Shown: in pieces, positions 1-9,622 of the stretch
How the letters are laid out: every line of letters begins with the position of its first letter
Numbering within the stretch: position 1 is the first letter of the stretch
Origin: Rhodobacteraceae bacterium F11138
Lineage (GTDB): Bacteria; Pseudomonadota; Alphaproteobacteria; Rhodobacterales; Rhodobacteraceae
Length of the DNA: 64,000 bases
Direction: 5' to 3'
NCBI GenBank assembly: GCA_016521575.1
Contig: JAEKDP010000001.1
Coordinates: 787,894 to 851,893, forward strand
Notes under the pieces: model-generated
Databases searched by the model: none
The model's input: the letters and a program-made list of their open reading frames with translations, nothing else
What the model was told of the DNA's origin: nothing
Program-made: the position numbers and the translations under genes

Positions 1-1
1 G

Positions 2-265
2 GCCTGCCACAAGCTGGAAGAGGGCAAGAATGGCGTTGGCCCGTATCTCTACGGTGTCGTCGGACGCCCTGTCGCGTCGCTGGACGGGTTCAAATATTCC
101 GACGCACTGAAAGAGGTGGGCGGAGACTGGACACCGGATCAGCTGGACGCGTTCCTGACCAAGCCGCGCGATTTCGCCCCGGGCACGTCCATGACCTTTG
201 CCGGATTGCGCAAGGAAGCGGACCGCACCAATGTCATCGCATATCTGAACAGTATCGGCAACTGA
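2..265 (+). CDS. c-type cytochrome (3' end only)
   Basis: The window opens inside this gene, and 87 residues plus the stop are visible. The first visible residues, A-C-H-K, are the end of a CxxCH haem-binding motif. The sequence then continues through a typical class I cytochrome c body ([12 protein letters not shown]) to GTSMTFAGL, whose Met is the expected sixth haem ligand, and ends in a C-terminal helix ([10 protein letters not shown]). This is a soluble or membrane-tethered cytochrome c2/c552-type electron carrier. The N-terminus, and so any anchor or signal peptide, lies outside the window. A terminator hairpin follows 22 bases after the stop, so it is probably the last gene of its transcript. 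Confidence 0.85.
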   Translation, partial: ACHKLEEGKNGVGPYLYGVVGRPVASLDGFKYSDALKEVGGDWTPDQLDAFLTKPRDFAPGTSMTFAGLRKEADRTNVIAYLNSIGN

Positions 266-287
266 GCGCCGATCCATCCAGGTTCTG

Positions 288-318
288 AAGGCCGCGGCAT
301 CCTGCTGCGGCCTTTTTC
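288..318 (+). terminator. Rho-independent terminator after the cytochrome gene
   Basis: The arms are AAGGCCGC (288-295) and GCGGCCTT (307-314), separated by an 11-base loop, with a further run of T to 317. Stem and T-tract are on the plus strand just downstream of the cytochrome stop. Confidence 0.8.
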
Positions 319-489
319 GTGGCGCCGTGTCCCGGCCCGGGAATATATGCCGCCCGAAACGCATATGTGATTGTCGGGAAATTGACGGATCCTTACATAT
401 TCTCAACTTGAAACTTGGTGGTCCGCGCCATTAGCTTACACGCACAACGATGAGGCGCATCAACGCCCTGCCAGACAGAGGAAGAGCCG

Positions 490-2394
490 ATGATCCACCG
501 ACCTGCCGCCTGTATGATCCGCGCCAACACCAACGCAATCCGGTGGGGTGCAATGGCCCTGGCGCTGATGATGTTGCTGGGGTTTGCGACGGTGGTCGGG
601 GCCGAAGAGAAGATTATCAAAAGCCACGGGTTTTCCGAGTTCGGAGACCTGAAATACCCCGAAGGGTTTGCGCATTTCGACTATGTGAATCCTGACGCCC
701 CCAGAGGCGGGGAATACAGCTATGCCGCGCAGGGGACATTCGACAGCTTCAACCCGTTCACGCGACAAGGGCGCGCGGCGGCCCGCGCGGCGGATCAATA
801 TGAATCCCTGCTGGTCCCATCCTATGATGAACCGGCATCCTATTACGGGCTGGTGGCCGAAAGTCTGGAATATCCCGAAAGTCAGGATTGGGTCATCTTC
901 AATCTGCGTCCCCAGGCGCGGTTTTCCGACGGCACGCCGATCACCGCCCAGGATGTTGTTTTTTCGCACAACATACTGCTGGACCAAGGGCTGCAATCCT
1001 ATGCCGAGGCAGTGCGCAAACGCATCCCCAAGGCCGAAGTTCTGGACGATCATCGCGTCAAATTCTATTTCGCAGAAGGCTATCCGCGCCGGGCGATGAT
1101 CAGTCAGGTCGGCGGCACTCCGATCTTTTCCAAGGCCTGGTTCGAGGCGGATCCCGAAAACCGGCGGCTGGACGAACCTCGGATGGAACCGGGCATCGGT
1201 TCTGCGCCCTATGTGTTGGACAGCTATGATGTGAACCGCCGCGTGATCTACAAGCGCAACCCGGACTACTGGGGCGACGACATCAATGTGAACGTGGGCC
1301 GCAACAATTTCGACACCATCCGCATCGAGTATTTCAGTGATTCCATTGCCGCGATGGAGGCGTTCAAGGCCGGCGAAATCACGTTCCGGCAGGAAAACAA
1401 CAGCAAGAACTGGGCCACGTCCTATGAGTTCCCGGCTCTGGCCTCGGGGGCCGTGGTGCAAAAAGAGCTTGCGGATGGCAATGTCCCCAATGCCACGGGG
1501 TTCGTGATGAACCTGGATCGCCCACAGTTTTCCGACCCCCGCGTGCGCGAGGCTGTGCAGCTGGCGTTCAATTTCGAATGGACCAATGAAAGCCTGCAAT
1601 ACGGCTTGTTCCAGCAACGTCATTCTTTCTGGGAAGGCACGGATCTGGAAGCCACCGGCATACCGCAGGGGCGCGAACTGGAGGTGCTGCAATCTCTGGG
1701 CGATGATCTGGATCCCGCTATCCTGACCAGCGAACCGGTATCGGCCCACAGCAGCAAGCCCGAACGGCAGACCGATCGGCGCAACCTGCGCCGGGCGATG
1801 AAGCTGCTGGACGAGGCCGGTTGGGGCGTCGGGGATGATGGGGTGCGCCGAAATGCGCAGGGCCAAACGCTGAAGATCGAATTCCTGTCCGAAGACCCGG
1901 TCCTGGACCGGATCGCAATGCCATTCGTCAGCAATCTCAAGGCGATGGGGATCGATGCCAGCTACAACCGCATCGACAATGCCCAGTTCACCCTGCGCCG
2001 GCGCGAACGCGATTTCGACATGATCTCAAGCGGCTACCGAAGCTCGTTGCAGCCTTCGACCGGATTGTATCAACAATACGGAACCGAAGCGGCCGCATTC
2101 TCTGTTTTCAATCCGTCGGGCGTGCATGGTCCGGATATCGAGGTACTGATCGACAATATCGTCAAGGCGACCGAAGCCAATGAACTGACCGCCAACGTGC
2201 GGGCGCTGGACCGGGTGTTGCGGGCCAAGCGGTTCATCGTGCCGACTTGGTATCTGGGCAAGCATTGGGTCGCCTATTGGGACAAATATGAATACCCGGA
2301 AAATCTGCCGCCCTATGCCCTGGGGGTCGAGGATCTGTGGTGGATCGACGCGGACAAGGCGGCGGCCCTGAAATCCAGCGGCGCGCTGAAGTAA
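490..2394 (+). CDS. yejA: extracellular solute-binding protein, YejA type (SBP family 5)
   Basis: Periplasmic binding component of an oligopeptide/microcin C-type ABC importer; 634 residues, normal for the family. The N-terminus has a signal-peptide pattern: Arg-containing n-region, a hydrophobic core (MALALMMLLGFATVV), then cleavage near GAEE. The mature part starts with KSHGFSEFGDLKYPEGFAHF, typical of YejA, and shows family-5 signatures such as FNLRPQARFSDGTPITAQDV. The ATG at 490 is preceded by AGAGGAAG. The permease gene follows after 3 bases, so yejA leads a four-gene operon. The true ligand (peptide, microcin-like molecule or other) cannot be read from the sequence. Confidence 0.9.
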   Translation: MIHRPAACMIRANTNAIRWGAMALALMMLLGFATVVGAEEKIIKSHGFSEFGDLKYPEGFAHFDYVNPDAPRGGEYSYAAQGTFDSFNPFTRQGRAAARAADQYESLLVPSYDEPASYYGLVAESLEYPESQDWVIFNLRPQARFSDGTPITAQDVVFSHNILLDQGLQSYAEAVRKRIPKAEVLDDHRVKFYFAEGYPRRAMISQVGGTPIFSKAWFEADPENRRLDEPRMEPGIGSAPYVLDSYDVNRRVIYKRNPDYWGDDINVNVGRNNFDTIRIEYFSDSIAAMEAFKAGEITFRQENNSKNWATSYEFPALASGAVVQKELADGNVPNATGFVMNLDRPQFSDPRVREAVQLAFNFEWTNESLQYGLFQQRHSFWEGTDLEATGIPQGRELEVLQSLGDDLDPAILTSEPVSAHSSKPERQTDRRNLRRAMKLLDEAGWGVGDDGVRRNAQGQTLKIEFLSEDPVLDRIAMPFVSNLKAMGIDASYNRIDNAQFTLRRRERDFDMISSGYRSSLQPSTGLYQQYGTEAAAFSVFNPSGVHGPDIEVLIDNIVKATEANELTANVRALDRVLRAKRFIVPTWYLGKHWVAYWDKYEYPENLPPYALGVEDLWWIDADKAAALKSSGALK

Positions 2395-2397
2395 TCC

Positions 2398-3483
2398 ATG
2401 GGCGCCTATATCGCAAGACGCCTGTTGCTGGTCATACCGACCCTTCTGGGCATCATGATCATCAATTTCACCTTGGTTCAATTCGTGCCGGGCGGGCCCG
2501 TCGAACAGATCATCGCCCAGATGGAGGGCGGCGGCGATGTGTTCGAGGCGTTCTCGGGGGGTGGTGCAGACGTGCAGACCCAAGCCGCCGGGACCAGCGA
2601 CAGCTATGTCGGATCGCGCGGATTGCCGCCCGAATTCATCGCGGAACTGGAGAAGGAATTCGGCTTTGACAAACCGCCGTTGCAGCGGTTCGTGGATATG
2701 CTGTGGAATTACATGCGGCTGGATTTCGGCGAAAGCTATTTCCGTTCGATCAGCGTGATCGATCTGGTGCTGGAAAAGATGCCGGTGTCGATCTCACTGG
2801 GTCTGTGGTCGACGCTGATCGCCTATCTGGTGTCCATTCCGCTGGGCATCCGCAAGGCGGTCAAGGATGGCAGCACATTCGACACATGGACCAGCGGCGC
2901 GATCATCGTGGCCTATGCCATACCGGGCTTTCTGTTCGCCATTCTGTTGCTCGTGCTGTTTGCGGGCGGGTCGTATTGGCAGATCTTTCCGTTGCGCGGG
3001 CTGACCAGTGACAATTGGTCCGAGCTTGGCCTGCTTGGCAAGATCGGCGATTATTTCTGGCATATCGCGCTGCCGGTCGTTGCCCTGACCATTTCGGCCT
3101 TTGCGACGCTGACGCTGCTGACTAAGAACAGTTTTCTGGACGAGATCAAGAAACACTATGTCATGACTGCCCGCGCCAAGGGGCTGAGCGAACGGAAGGT
3201 GCTGTATGGTCATGTGTTCCGAAACGCCATGTTGATCGTGATTGCGGGCTTCCCGGCGGTTTTCATCGGCGTGTTCTTTTCCGGCAGCCTGATCATCGAG
3301 ACGATCTTTTCGCTGGACGGTCTGGGCCGGTTGGGGTTCGAAGCGGCGGTGGCGCGGGACTACCCGGTGATTTTCGGCACGCTGTTCATCTTTGGTCTGA
3401 TGAGCCTGGTGGTCGGGATTCTCAGTGACATCATGTATGTCCTGGTGGATCCGCGCATCGATTTCGAAAAGAGGGAAGGCTGA
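2398..3483 (+). CDS. yejB: ABC transporter inner-membrane permease, YejB type
   Basis: First membrane subunit of the importer; 361 residues. The N-terminus ([34 protein letters not shown]) is the classic DppB/OppB start, followed by a long periplasmic segment (about residues 45-105) typical of YejB. The binding-protein-dependent transport loop appears as [22 protein letters not shown], the EAA-type contact site for the ATPase. It starts 3 bases after yejA and ends sharing one base with yejE. No anomalies were seen. Confidence 0.9.
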   Translation: MGAYIARRLLLVIPTLLGIMIINFTLVQFVPGGPVEQIIAQMEGGGDVFEAFSGGGADVQTQAAGTSDSYVGSRGLPPEFIAELEKEFGFDKPPLQRFVDMLWNYMRLDFGESYFRSISVIDLVLEKMPVSISLGLWSTLIAYLVSIPLGIRKAVKDGSTFDTWTSGAIIVAYAIPGFLFAILLLVLFAGGSYWQIFPLRGLTSDNWSELGLLGKIGDYFWHIALPVVALTISAFATLTLLTKNSFLDEIKKHYVMTARAKGLSERKVLYGHVFRNAMLIVIAGFPAVFIGVFFSGSLIIETIFSLDGLGRLGFEAAVARDYPVIFGTLFIFGLMSLVVGILSDIMYVLVDPRIDFEKREG

Positions 3484-4589
3484 TGGCGCTGTCTCCTCTG
3501 AATGCGCGCCGCTGGCGGAATTTCCGCAGGAATGGCCGGGCGTTCTGGTCGCTGTGGATCTTTGCGATATTGTTCGGCCTCTCGCTGTTTGCGGAATTCA
3601 TCGCCAACGACAAGCCGATCCTGGTGCAATATCGTGGCGAGTATTTCACCCCGATCTTCAATTTCTATCCGGAAACCGCGTTTGGCGGCGATTTCCAGAC
3701 CGAAGCCATCTATCGCGATCCCGAGGTGCAATGCCTGATCGAATCCGGTGGTCTGGATCTGTGTTTCGATGACCCCGAAGGGATCATGGCGCAGGCGAAA
3801 ACCGGCGTGGTCGATGGGGAACCGATAGAACCCGGCTGGACCATATGGCCGCCCATTCCCTATTCGTTCAACACCACGGTGGATCGTCCCGGCGCAGCGC
3901 CGCTGCCGCCCAACGGGCAGAATTTGCTGGGTACGGACGATACAAAACGCGATGTTCTGGCCCGTGTGATCTATGGGTTTCGCCTGTCGATCCTGTTTAC
4001 CCTGATGGTGACCGGCGCGGCCAGTCTGGTCGGAATCATGGCCGGCGCGGTGCAGGGTTTCTTTGGCGGCTGGCTGGATCTGATCTTTCAGCGGCTTATC
4101 GAGATCTGGTCCGCGACCCCTTCGCTTTATGTCATCATCATCATGTTCGCGATCCTTGGCCGCAGTTTCTGGCTGCTGGTGTTCCTGATGGTCCTGTTTT
4201 CCTGGACCGGGTTGGTCGGCGTGGTCCGGGCCGAGTTCCTGCGCGCGCGCAATCTGGAATATGTGCGCGCGGCCAAGGCACTGGGCGTGGGAAACATGAC
4301 GATCATGTTTCGCCACATGCTGCCCAATGCGATGGTGGCGACGCTGACCATGTTGCCGTTCATCGTCACCGGCACGATTTCGGCGCTGGCCAGTCTCGAC
4401 TTTCTGGGGTTTGGCCTGCCGTCGTCAGCGCCATCGCTGGGTGAGCTGACCCTGCAGGCCAAACAGAATCTTCAGGCCCCCTGGCTTGCGTTCACCGCCT
4501 TCTTCACCTTTGCCATCATGCTGTCGCTGCTGGTCTTCATATTCGAAGGCATCCGCGACGCGTTCGATCCCAGAAAGACCTTTGAATGA
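3483..4589 (+). CDS. yejE: ABC transporter inner-membrane permease, YejE type
   Basis: Second membrane subunit; 368 residues. It has one N-terminal membrane helix, then a roughly 100-residue periplasmic insert (from about 40 to 140) found in YejE but not in ordinary DppC, and then the transport domain. The EAA-type loop is AAKALGVGNMTIMFRHMLPN. The C-terminal FEGIRDAFDPRK is typical of the DppC/OppC group. Its ATG overlaps the last base of yejB and its stop overlaps the start of yejF (ATGA), indicating translational coupling. Confidence 0.9.
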   Translation: MALSPLNARRWRNFRRNGRAFWSLWIFAILFGLSLFAEFIANDKPILVQYRGEYFTPIFNFYPETAFGGDFQTEAIYRDPEVQCLIESGGLDLCFDDPEGIMAQAKTGVVDGEPIEPGWTIWPPIPYSFNTTVDRPGAAPLPPNGQNLLGTDDTKRDVLARVIYGFRLSILFTLMVTGAASLVGIMAGAVQGFFGGWLDLIFQRLIEIWSATPSLYVIIIMFAILGRSFWLLVFLMVLFSWTGLVGVVRAEFLRARNLEYVRAAKALGVGNMTIMFRHMLPNAMVATLTMLPFIVTGTISALASLDFLGFGLPSSAPSLGELTLQAKQNLQAPWLAFTAFFTFAIMLSLLVFIFEGIRDAFDPRKTFE

Positions 4590-6166
4590 GCCTGTTGACG
4601 GTCGAAAACCTGACGGTGTCCTTTACCCAGGACGGGCAGATGTCGCAGGCGGTCAAGGGGGTATCCTTTACCGTGGATCGCGGCGAAACCGTGGCGCTGG
4701 TCGGGGAATCCGGTTCGGGCAAATCGGTGACGGCGCTGTCCACCGTGTCCTTGCTTGGCGGCAGCGCGCAGGTGGCCGGGTCCGTTGTCTATGACGGGCA
4801 GCAGATGATCGGGGCGTCGGACAAGCTGTTGCGGAATGTGCGTGGCAACGACATCAGCTTCATCTTTCAGGAACCGATGACCTCGCTCAACCCGCTGCAC
4901 ACGATTGAAAAACAGCTGGCGGAATCGCTGGCCCTGCATCAGGGCATCGCGGGGGATGCGGCGCGGGAGCGGATTATCGACCTGTTGACGCAGGTGGGTA
5001 TTCGCGACCCCGAAACCCGGCTGGATGCTTATCCGCATCAACTGTCCGGGGGGCAGCGCCAGCGGGTGATGATTGCAATGGCGCTGGCCAACAAGCCGGA
5101 CATTCTGATCGCGGACGAACCGACGACGGCGCTGGACGTGACCATCCAGGCGCAGATCCTGGAATTGCTGGCCGATCTGAAGCGGCAGGAAAACATGGGA
5201 TTGCTGTTCATCACGCATGATCTGGGCATCGTGCGGCGGATTGCCGACCGGGTTTGCGTAATGAAAGGCGGAGAGATCGTGGAAACCGGTCCCACCGCAC
5301 AGATTTTCGACAACCCGCGTCATCCCTATACCCGGATGCTGCTGGCGGCGGAACCGACCGGCGTTCCCGACAAGGTGATGCCCGACGCCGAGAAAATCGT
5401 CAGCACCGAGCATCTCAAGGTGTGGTTCCCGATCCAGCGCGGGTTCCTGAAACGCACGGTGGGGCATGTGAAGGCGGTGAACGATGCCACCCTGTCTGTG
5501 TGCGCGGGTGAAACGCTGGGCATCGTGGGCGAAAGCGGGTCGGGAAAGACAACGCTGGCTTTGGCGATAATGCGGCTGATCGCCTCTGAAGGCGGCATTA
5601 CCTATCGTGGTCAGGACGTGCGCAAGTGGTCGACGCGGGAATTGCGTCGTCTGCGCAGCGAGATGCAGATCGTGTTTCAGGATCCCTTTGGGTCGCTGAG
5701 CCCGCGCATGACCTGTCAGCAGATCATCAGCGAAGGGCTGGCGGTCCACAAGATCGATCCGACCCGCAACAAGCGCGAACTGGTGGCCGAAGCAATGCGC
5801 GAAACCGGTTTGGATCCGGCCACGATGGACCGCTATCCGCATGAGTTTTCCGGCGGACAACGTCAACGGATCGCGATTGCGCGCGCCATGGTGTTGCGGC
5901 CCCGGTTGCTGGTGCTGGATGAACCCACATCCGCGTTGGACATGACGGTGCAGGTGCAGATCGTGGATCTGCTGCGCGACCTGCAACGCAAGTACGGGTT
6001 GGCGTATCTGTTCATTTCACATGATCTCACGGTGGTGCGCGCCATGAGCCACAAGGTCATCGTGATGAAACAGGGTGATGTGGTTGAAATGGGAACCGCG
6101 GCGGACCTGTTCGAACGCCCGCAGACCGACTATACCCGCGCCCTGATCGCCGCTGCGGGATCGTGA
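4586..6166 (+). CDS. yejF: ABC transporter ATP-binding protein with two ATPase domains, YejF type
   Basis: Energises the Yej importer; 526 residues with two fused nucleotide-binding domains. Domain 1 has Walker A GESGSGKS (about 40-47), signature LSGGQRQR (153-160) and Walker B ILIADEP. Domain 2 repeats the set with [18 protein letters not shown] and [12 protein letters not shown]. The H-loop histidines are in FITHDLG and FISHDLT. The single polypeptide replaces the separate DppD/DppF pair. It ends in a convergent arrangement with the Paa cluster, 52 bases from the stop of the Paa-family paralogue. Confidence 0.92.
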   Translation: MSLLTVENLTVSFTQDGQMSQAVKGVSFTVDRGETVALVGESGSGKSVTALSTVSLLGGSAQVAGSVVYDGQQMIGASDKLLRNVRGNDISFIFQEPMTSLNPLHTIEKQLAESLALHQGIAGDAARERIIDLLTQVGIRDPETRLDAYPHQLSGGQRQRVMIAMALANKPDILIADEPTTALDVTIQAQILELLADLKRQENMGLLFITHDLGIVRRIADRVCVMKGGEIVETGPTAQIFDNPRHPYTRMLLAAEPTGVPDKVMPDAEKIVSTEHLKVWFPIQRGFLKRTVGHVKAVNDATLSVCAGETLGIVGESGSGKTTLALAIMRLIASEGGITYRGQDVRKWSTRELRRLRSEMQIVFQDPFGSLSPRMTCQQIISEGLAVHKIDPTRNKRELVAEAMRETGLDPATMDRYPHEFSGGQRQRIAIARAMVLRPRLLVLDEPTSALDMTVQVQIVDLLRDLQRKYGLAYLFISHDLTVVRAMSHKVIVMKQGDVVEMGTAADLFERPQTDYTRALIAAAGS

Positions 6167-6174
6167 TACGTGCC

Positions 6175-6214
6175 CGCCCCTGCCGGTCGTAGAGGTCGGG
6201 TTCGGCAAGGGGCG
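6175..6214. terminator. hairpin between convergent yejF and Paa-family genes
   Basis: An 11-base arm (6175-6185, CGCCCCTGCCG) pairs with 6203-6214 with one bulged base. It lies in the 52-base convergent gap and has no T-tract on either strand, so it may act as a bidirectional or Rho-assisted terminator. Confidence 0.45.
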
Positions 6215-6218
6215 CGGA

Positions 6219-6974
6219 TCAGCCGGTCAAACCCAGCCGGGTCAGGGCGGCATCCATCCTGTCGTTCCAATCCTGCAGCAGTGCTGCGTTGGAACGGTGG
6301 CGCAGCCCCCAGCCCGACAGTTGCTCGAACCGGCCGCTAGAGGCTTCGCCAAAGATCGCCGCGACGCGGGGCCGCCAATACTCCAGCGAGACAGTCAGTT
6401 CCGGGGTCTTTTCCTGTTCGATCAGGCGCGCCAGACCTTCTTCGGCCAATTCGACATGGCGGGCTTCGACCGGGGCAATGCCGCGTATCGTTTCGGCCAG
6501 GGGTTGATAGGAAATCCGGGTCAGTTCGTCCAATTGCACCCCGACGGCCAGGCCCATGCTCAGGTTCATCACCACCGCGTCGACCCAACCGTCCAACGGA
6601 TAGTTCAGGACCGACAGGCGCATGTCATGTTCGCTGCGGCTGCTGCCGACCGGCGCGTTGCGGGGCAGGCGGGCGGTCCAGGGATGGCTGTTGGCATAGC
6701 GCGCGGTGTCGGCCCCGAATTCACCCAGCAGGCGCAGCACCTGACCCGCGTTGTCGGTTTTTTCCAGCACGATCTTTGCTGCGGCGATACGTTCCTTGAT
6801 GCCCGGAGCGGCGTTGATCACATCGGCAAACCCGGCGGCACCCGCCAGTTCGCTGTCCACGAAGGTCGCCATGATCTTCATCAACTCGGCGCGATAGCGC
6901 GGCGGGACGTTGGTTGGGTTGGTCAGCTTGCCGCCCTGGGACAGATAGCTTTGGATGCTCATGTCTTCGGCCAT
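6219..6974 (-). CDS. Paa-family protein, paralogue of PaaA/PaaC with a partly lost di-iron site
   Basis: Last gene of the paa operon; 251 residues from the ATG at 6974, which has AGGAAA about 8 bases upstream. An in-frame start at 7007 would overlap paaE. It resembles the ferritin-like epoxidase subunits: SEL near 41, and EARH at 170-173 corresponding to the second ExxH of PaaA (EESFH). The helix aligning with the first metal motif of PaaA (QDEAGH) reads TDNAGQ (73-78), so both Glu and His are replaced. It therefore probably cannot build a full di-iron centre. It may be structural or modulatory, as PaaC is in the PaaABCE complex, or may bind a cofactor in another way. I do not know an assigned function. 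Confidence 0.75.
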   Translation of the reverse strand: MAEDMSIQSYLSQGGKLTNPTNVPPRYRAELMKIMATFVDSELAGAAGFADVINAAPGIKERIAAAKIVLEKTDNAGQVLRLLGEFGADTARYANSHPWTARLPRNAPVGSSRSEHDMRLSVLNYPLDGWVDAVVMNLSMGLAVGVQLDELTRISYQPLAETIRGIAPVEARHVELAEEGLARLIEQEKTPELTVSLEYWRPRVAAIFGEASSGRFEQLSGWGLRHRSNAALLQDWNDRMDAALTRLGLTG

Positions 6975-6984
6975 GACGGTTTCC

Positions 6985-8052
6985 TCACTGATCGTAATCA
7001 ACGACAACCCGGTCAGTCACCGGGAAGGATTGGCAGGACAGCACATACCCGCGCTGCACCTCGTAATCTTCGAGCGCGTGGTTCGCGACCATCTCGACTT
7101 CGCCTTCCAGCACCTTGCAGCGGCAGGTCGAACAGACCCCGGCCTTGCAGGCATAGGGCGCATCGATGGCGTTGCCCAGGGCGGCGTCCAGAATTGTCTG
7201 GTCCTTGTCCATGGTGAAACTGCGGGCCGACCCGTCCAGTGTAACGCTGGCTTGCGTGGTTTTGGCCTGCCCCGCCGCGCTGGTGGCGCTGGCCTTGCGG
7301 GCCAGTCGGCCGGGCTGGGCGCTGGCGAAAAGTTCGAACTTGATCTGGTCGTCCGCCAACCCGTGATCGCGCAGGGCGGCGGCAATGCCCAGCATCATCG
7401 GTTCCGGGCCGCAAATGAACGCGGTGTCGATACTGGAAATGTCGATCCAGTGCCGGAACAGGGCGGCGCATTTGTCCTGATCGACCCGCCCGGTGAACAG
7501 GTCGATGTCCTGAGCATCGGATTCCAGGATATGAATCACCGTCAGCCGCCCCATATGGGTGTTTTTCAGATCCTCCAGTTCCTCGCGGAACATGATCGTG
7601 TTCACGCCGCGATTGGCATAGACCAGCGTAAAGGTGCTGTGGGGTTCGGCCGCCAGGGTGGTTTTCAGGATCGACAGCACCGGAGTGATGCCGGACCCGC
7701 CCGCGAACGCCAGATAGTTGCGCGCCTGCGCCGCGTCGATCGGGGTAAAGAAGCTGCCCATCGGACTCATCGCTTCCAGCGTATCCCCCGGTTTCAGGTC
7801 TTCGTTGGCCCAGGTCGAGAACGCACCCCCATCGACTTTCTTGATCCCGACCTGCAAAAGGCCGTCGCCCTTGGCGGCGCAGATCGAATAGGACCGGCGC
7901 AATTCAGTGCCGTCGAAATCGCGGCGAAACGTCAGGTATTGGCCTTGCGTGAAATCGAATTCGCCGCCGTTCACCGGTTTGAGCGAGACAACCACCGCGT
8001 CGCGGATGGTCTTGCGCACGTCGGTAACGGCCAGTTGATGAAAGCGCGCCAT
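6985..8052 (-). CDS. paaE: 1,2-phenylacetyl-CoA epoxidase, reductase subunit PaaE
   Basis: Transfers electrons from NAD(P)H through FAD and a [2Fe-2S] cluster to the PaaA di-iron site; 355 residues. The start at 8052 has GAGGAG upstream and gives the standard PaaE beginning (FHQLAVTDVRKTIRDAVVV). The FAD motif is RRSYSIC, the NAD(P)-binding part contains GGSGITPVLSI, and the plant-type ferredoxin domain at the C-terminus has CKAGVCSTCRCKV with a distal Cys in LSCQSFP. It is read after paaD with a 10-base gap. The much longer open frame upstream of this start is antisense noise. Confidence 0.95.
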   Translation of the reverse strand: MARFHQLAVTDVRKTIRDAVVVSLKPVNGGEFDFTQGQYLTFRRDFDGTELRRSYSICAAKGDGLLQVGIKKVDGGAFSTWANEDLKPGDTLEAMSPMGSFFTPIDAAQARNYLAFAGGSGITPVLSILKTTLAAEPHSTFTLVYANRGVNTIMFREELEDLKNTHMGRLTVIHILESDAQDIDLFTGRVDQDKCAALFRHWIDISSIDTAFICGPEPMMLGIAAALRDHGLADDQIKFELFASAQPGRLARKASATSAAGQAKTTQASVTLDGSARSFTMDKDQTILDAALGNAIDAPYACKAGVCSTCRCKVLEGEVEMVANHALEDYEVQRGYVLSCQSFPVTDRVVVDYDQ

Positions 8053-8062
8053 GGGTGTCTCC

Positions 8063-8521
8063 TCAGATGCACTTGAAATAGTCGAACGGTTCCAGACAGT
8101 CCTTGCAGCGCCAATGGGCCTTGCAGGGGGTCGACCCGAACTGGCTGATACGGTCCAGGTTCGTGCTGTTGCAGCGCGGGCAGGCTGCCGGGCCGCCCGC
8201 CGCGCGCGGGGGGGCGATCCCATATTCGGTCAGGCGGTCACGCCCTTTGTCCGACAGCCAGTCGGTGGTCCATGGCGGTGAAATCCGCGTCGTGATCCGC
8301 AGTTTGTCAACGCCGTGATCGCGCAGGGCGGTTTCGATATCCATCGAAATCACCCGGGTGGCCGGGCATCCCGAATAGGTAGGGGTCACCGCCACGCACA
8401 GCTCATCGTCCGCCCACTGTACATCGCGCACGATGCCCAGATCGACCACGGATATCACCGGGATTTCCGGGTCAGGCACCTGATCAAGCCATGTCCAGAC
8501 TTCCGCGACGTCGGGTTTCAT
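8063..8521 (-). CDS. paaD: 1,2-phenylacetyl-CoA epoxidase assembly subunit PaaD
   Basis: MIP18/SufT-like protein needed for maturation of the epoxidase, probably Fe-S delivery to PaaE; 152 residues. The N-terminal DUF59-type domain shows DPEIPVISVVDLGIVRDV and TYSGCPATRVI. The C-terminus is a Cys-rich zinc-ribbon-like part, CPRCNST followed by CKAHWRCKDC, and ends in YFKCI. It starts 1 base beyond the paaC stop. Confidence 0.93.
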   Translation of the reverse strand: MKPDVAEVWTWLDQVPDPEIPVISVVDLGIVRDVQWADDELCVAVTPTYSGCPATRVISMDIETALRDHGVDKLRITTRISPPWTTDWLSDKGRDRLTEYGIAPPRAAGGPAACPRCNSTNLDRISQFGSTPCKAHWRCKDCLEPFDYFKCI

Positions 8522-8522
8522 G

Positions 8523-9284
8523 TCACCAACTGGCCCCGGGATAGGCCCGCTGCAGCCATTGCATCTGGGTCAGCATATGGCCCAGGTGTTCGCTGTGGCG
8601 GTGGCCGTTCTTGCCGCCCTTGTGGGCGAAATCGTCTTCGGGGATCAGAAGGGTGGCGTCGGTCATCACCTGTGTCACATGGCTGTCGAACCCGGCCCGC
8701 AGGTCATTCGGATCAGGCGCGATCCCGGCTGATTTCATCGCCTCGTCCACATCGTCGCAGATGAACATTTCGCCGACATAGGGCCACAGCAGATCCAGCG
8801 CCGCCTGCATCCGCCCGTGGCTTTCGGCGGTCCCGTCGCCCAGCCCGATGACCGTGTCGCCCGAGCGCTCTACATGATAGCTGGCTTCTTTCACCGCCTT
8901 GGCGGCAATTTCGGCAATGCGTTTATCGCTGGAACCGGTAAGCGCCTGCAGCATCCGGACATGCCAGGCGTCGAACAGGAATTGACGCATGAGGGTCTGG
9001 CCGAAATCGCCATTGGGCTGTTCCACCAGCAGAAGGTTCCGGAAATCCCAGACATCGCGCAGCATGGCCAGATCGTCGGCGCTGCGCCCTTTTCCCTCGA
9101 TGTCACCGGCCAACCCAAGCCACATCTGGGTCTGTCCGATCAGATCCAGCGCGGTATTGGCCAGTGCGATGTCTTCTTCCAGCACCGGCGACACACCGCA
9201 CCATTCACTGACGCGGTGGCCCAGAACCAGGGTGTTGTCGCCCATGCGGCACAGGAATTCAAAGGTGGCGTTGTCGTGCATCAC
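8523..9284 (-). CDS. paaC: 1,2-phenylacetyl-CoA epoxidase structural subunit PaaC
   Basis: Ferritin-like subunit that binds PaaA and supports the oxygenase without its own catalytic metal centre; 253 residues, family-typical. Recognisable segments are LGHRVSEWCGVSPVLEEDIALANTALDLIGQ, the GxWxFRNLLLVEQPNGDF-like stretch and the conserved C-terminus GRHSEHLGHMLTQMQ-like (here HRHSEHLGHM). The start overlaps the paaB stop by 4 bases. Confidence 0.95.
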   Translation of the reverse strand: MMHDNATFEFLCRMGDNTLVLGHRVSEWCGVSPVLEEDIALANTALDLIGQTQMWLGLAGDIEGKGRSADDLAMLRDVWDFRNLLLVEQPNGDFGQTLMRQFLFDAWHVRMLQALTGSSDKRIAEIAAKAVKEASYHVERSGDTVIGLGDGTAESHGRMQAALDLLWPYVGEMFICDDVDEAMKSAGIAPDPNDLRAGFDSHVTQVMTDATLLIPEDDFAHKGGKNGHRHSEHLGHMLTQMQWLQRAYPGASW

Positions 9285-9622
9285 ATGGCTCCGACTTCAT
9301 CGGGAATGTCGAAAAAGGTCGGGTGGCGGTACACTTTGGATTCCGAAGGCTCGTACAGCGGGCCCTTGTGGGAGGGTGAGGATGCGGCGATATGGCTGGC
9401 CTGAACCGCCCAGATGCTGACGCCCTCGTTGCGGCGGGTATAGACATCGCGCGCGTTCTTGATCGCCATTTCCGCATCCGCCGCATGCAGAGAACCCACA
9501 TGGCGATGGCTCATGCCGTGCTGGCCACGAATAAAGATTTCCCACAGCGGCCATTCATGGCGTTTGGGTTTTTCGGGCTGGGCCTCGGGGGTGTCCGGAT
9601 AGGCTGAATTCGGAGCGCTCAT
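9281..9622 (-). CDS. paaB: 1,2-phenylacetyl-CoA epoxidase subunit PaaB
   Basis: Small subunit that bridges PaaAC dimers in the epoxidase; 113 residues from the ATG at 9622, which overlaps the paaA stop as ATGA. The core [26 protein letters not shown] is the PaaB hallmark, followed by [17 protein letters not shown]. The Pro/Glu-rich N-terminal 25 residues look disordered. Confidence 0.94.
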   Translation of the reverse strand: MSAPNSAYPDTPEAQPEKPKRHEWPLWEIFIRGQHGMSHRHVGSLHAADAEMAIKNARDVYTRRNEGVSIWAVQASHIAASSPSHKGPLYEPSESKVYRHPTFFDIPDEVGAM

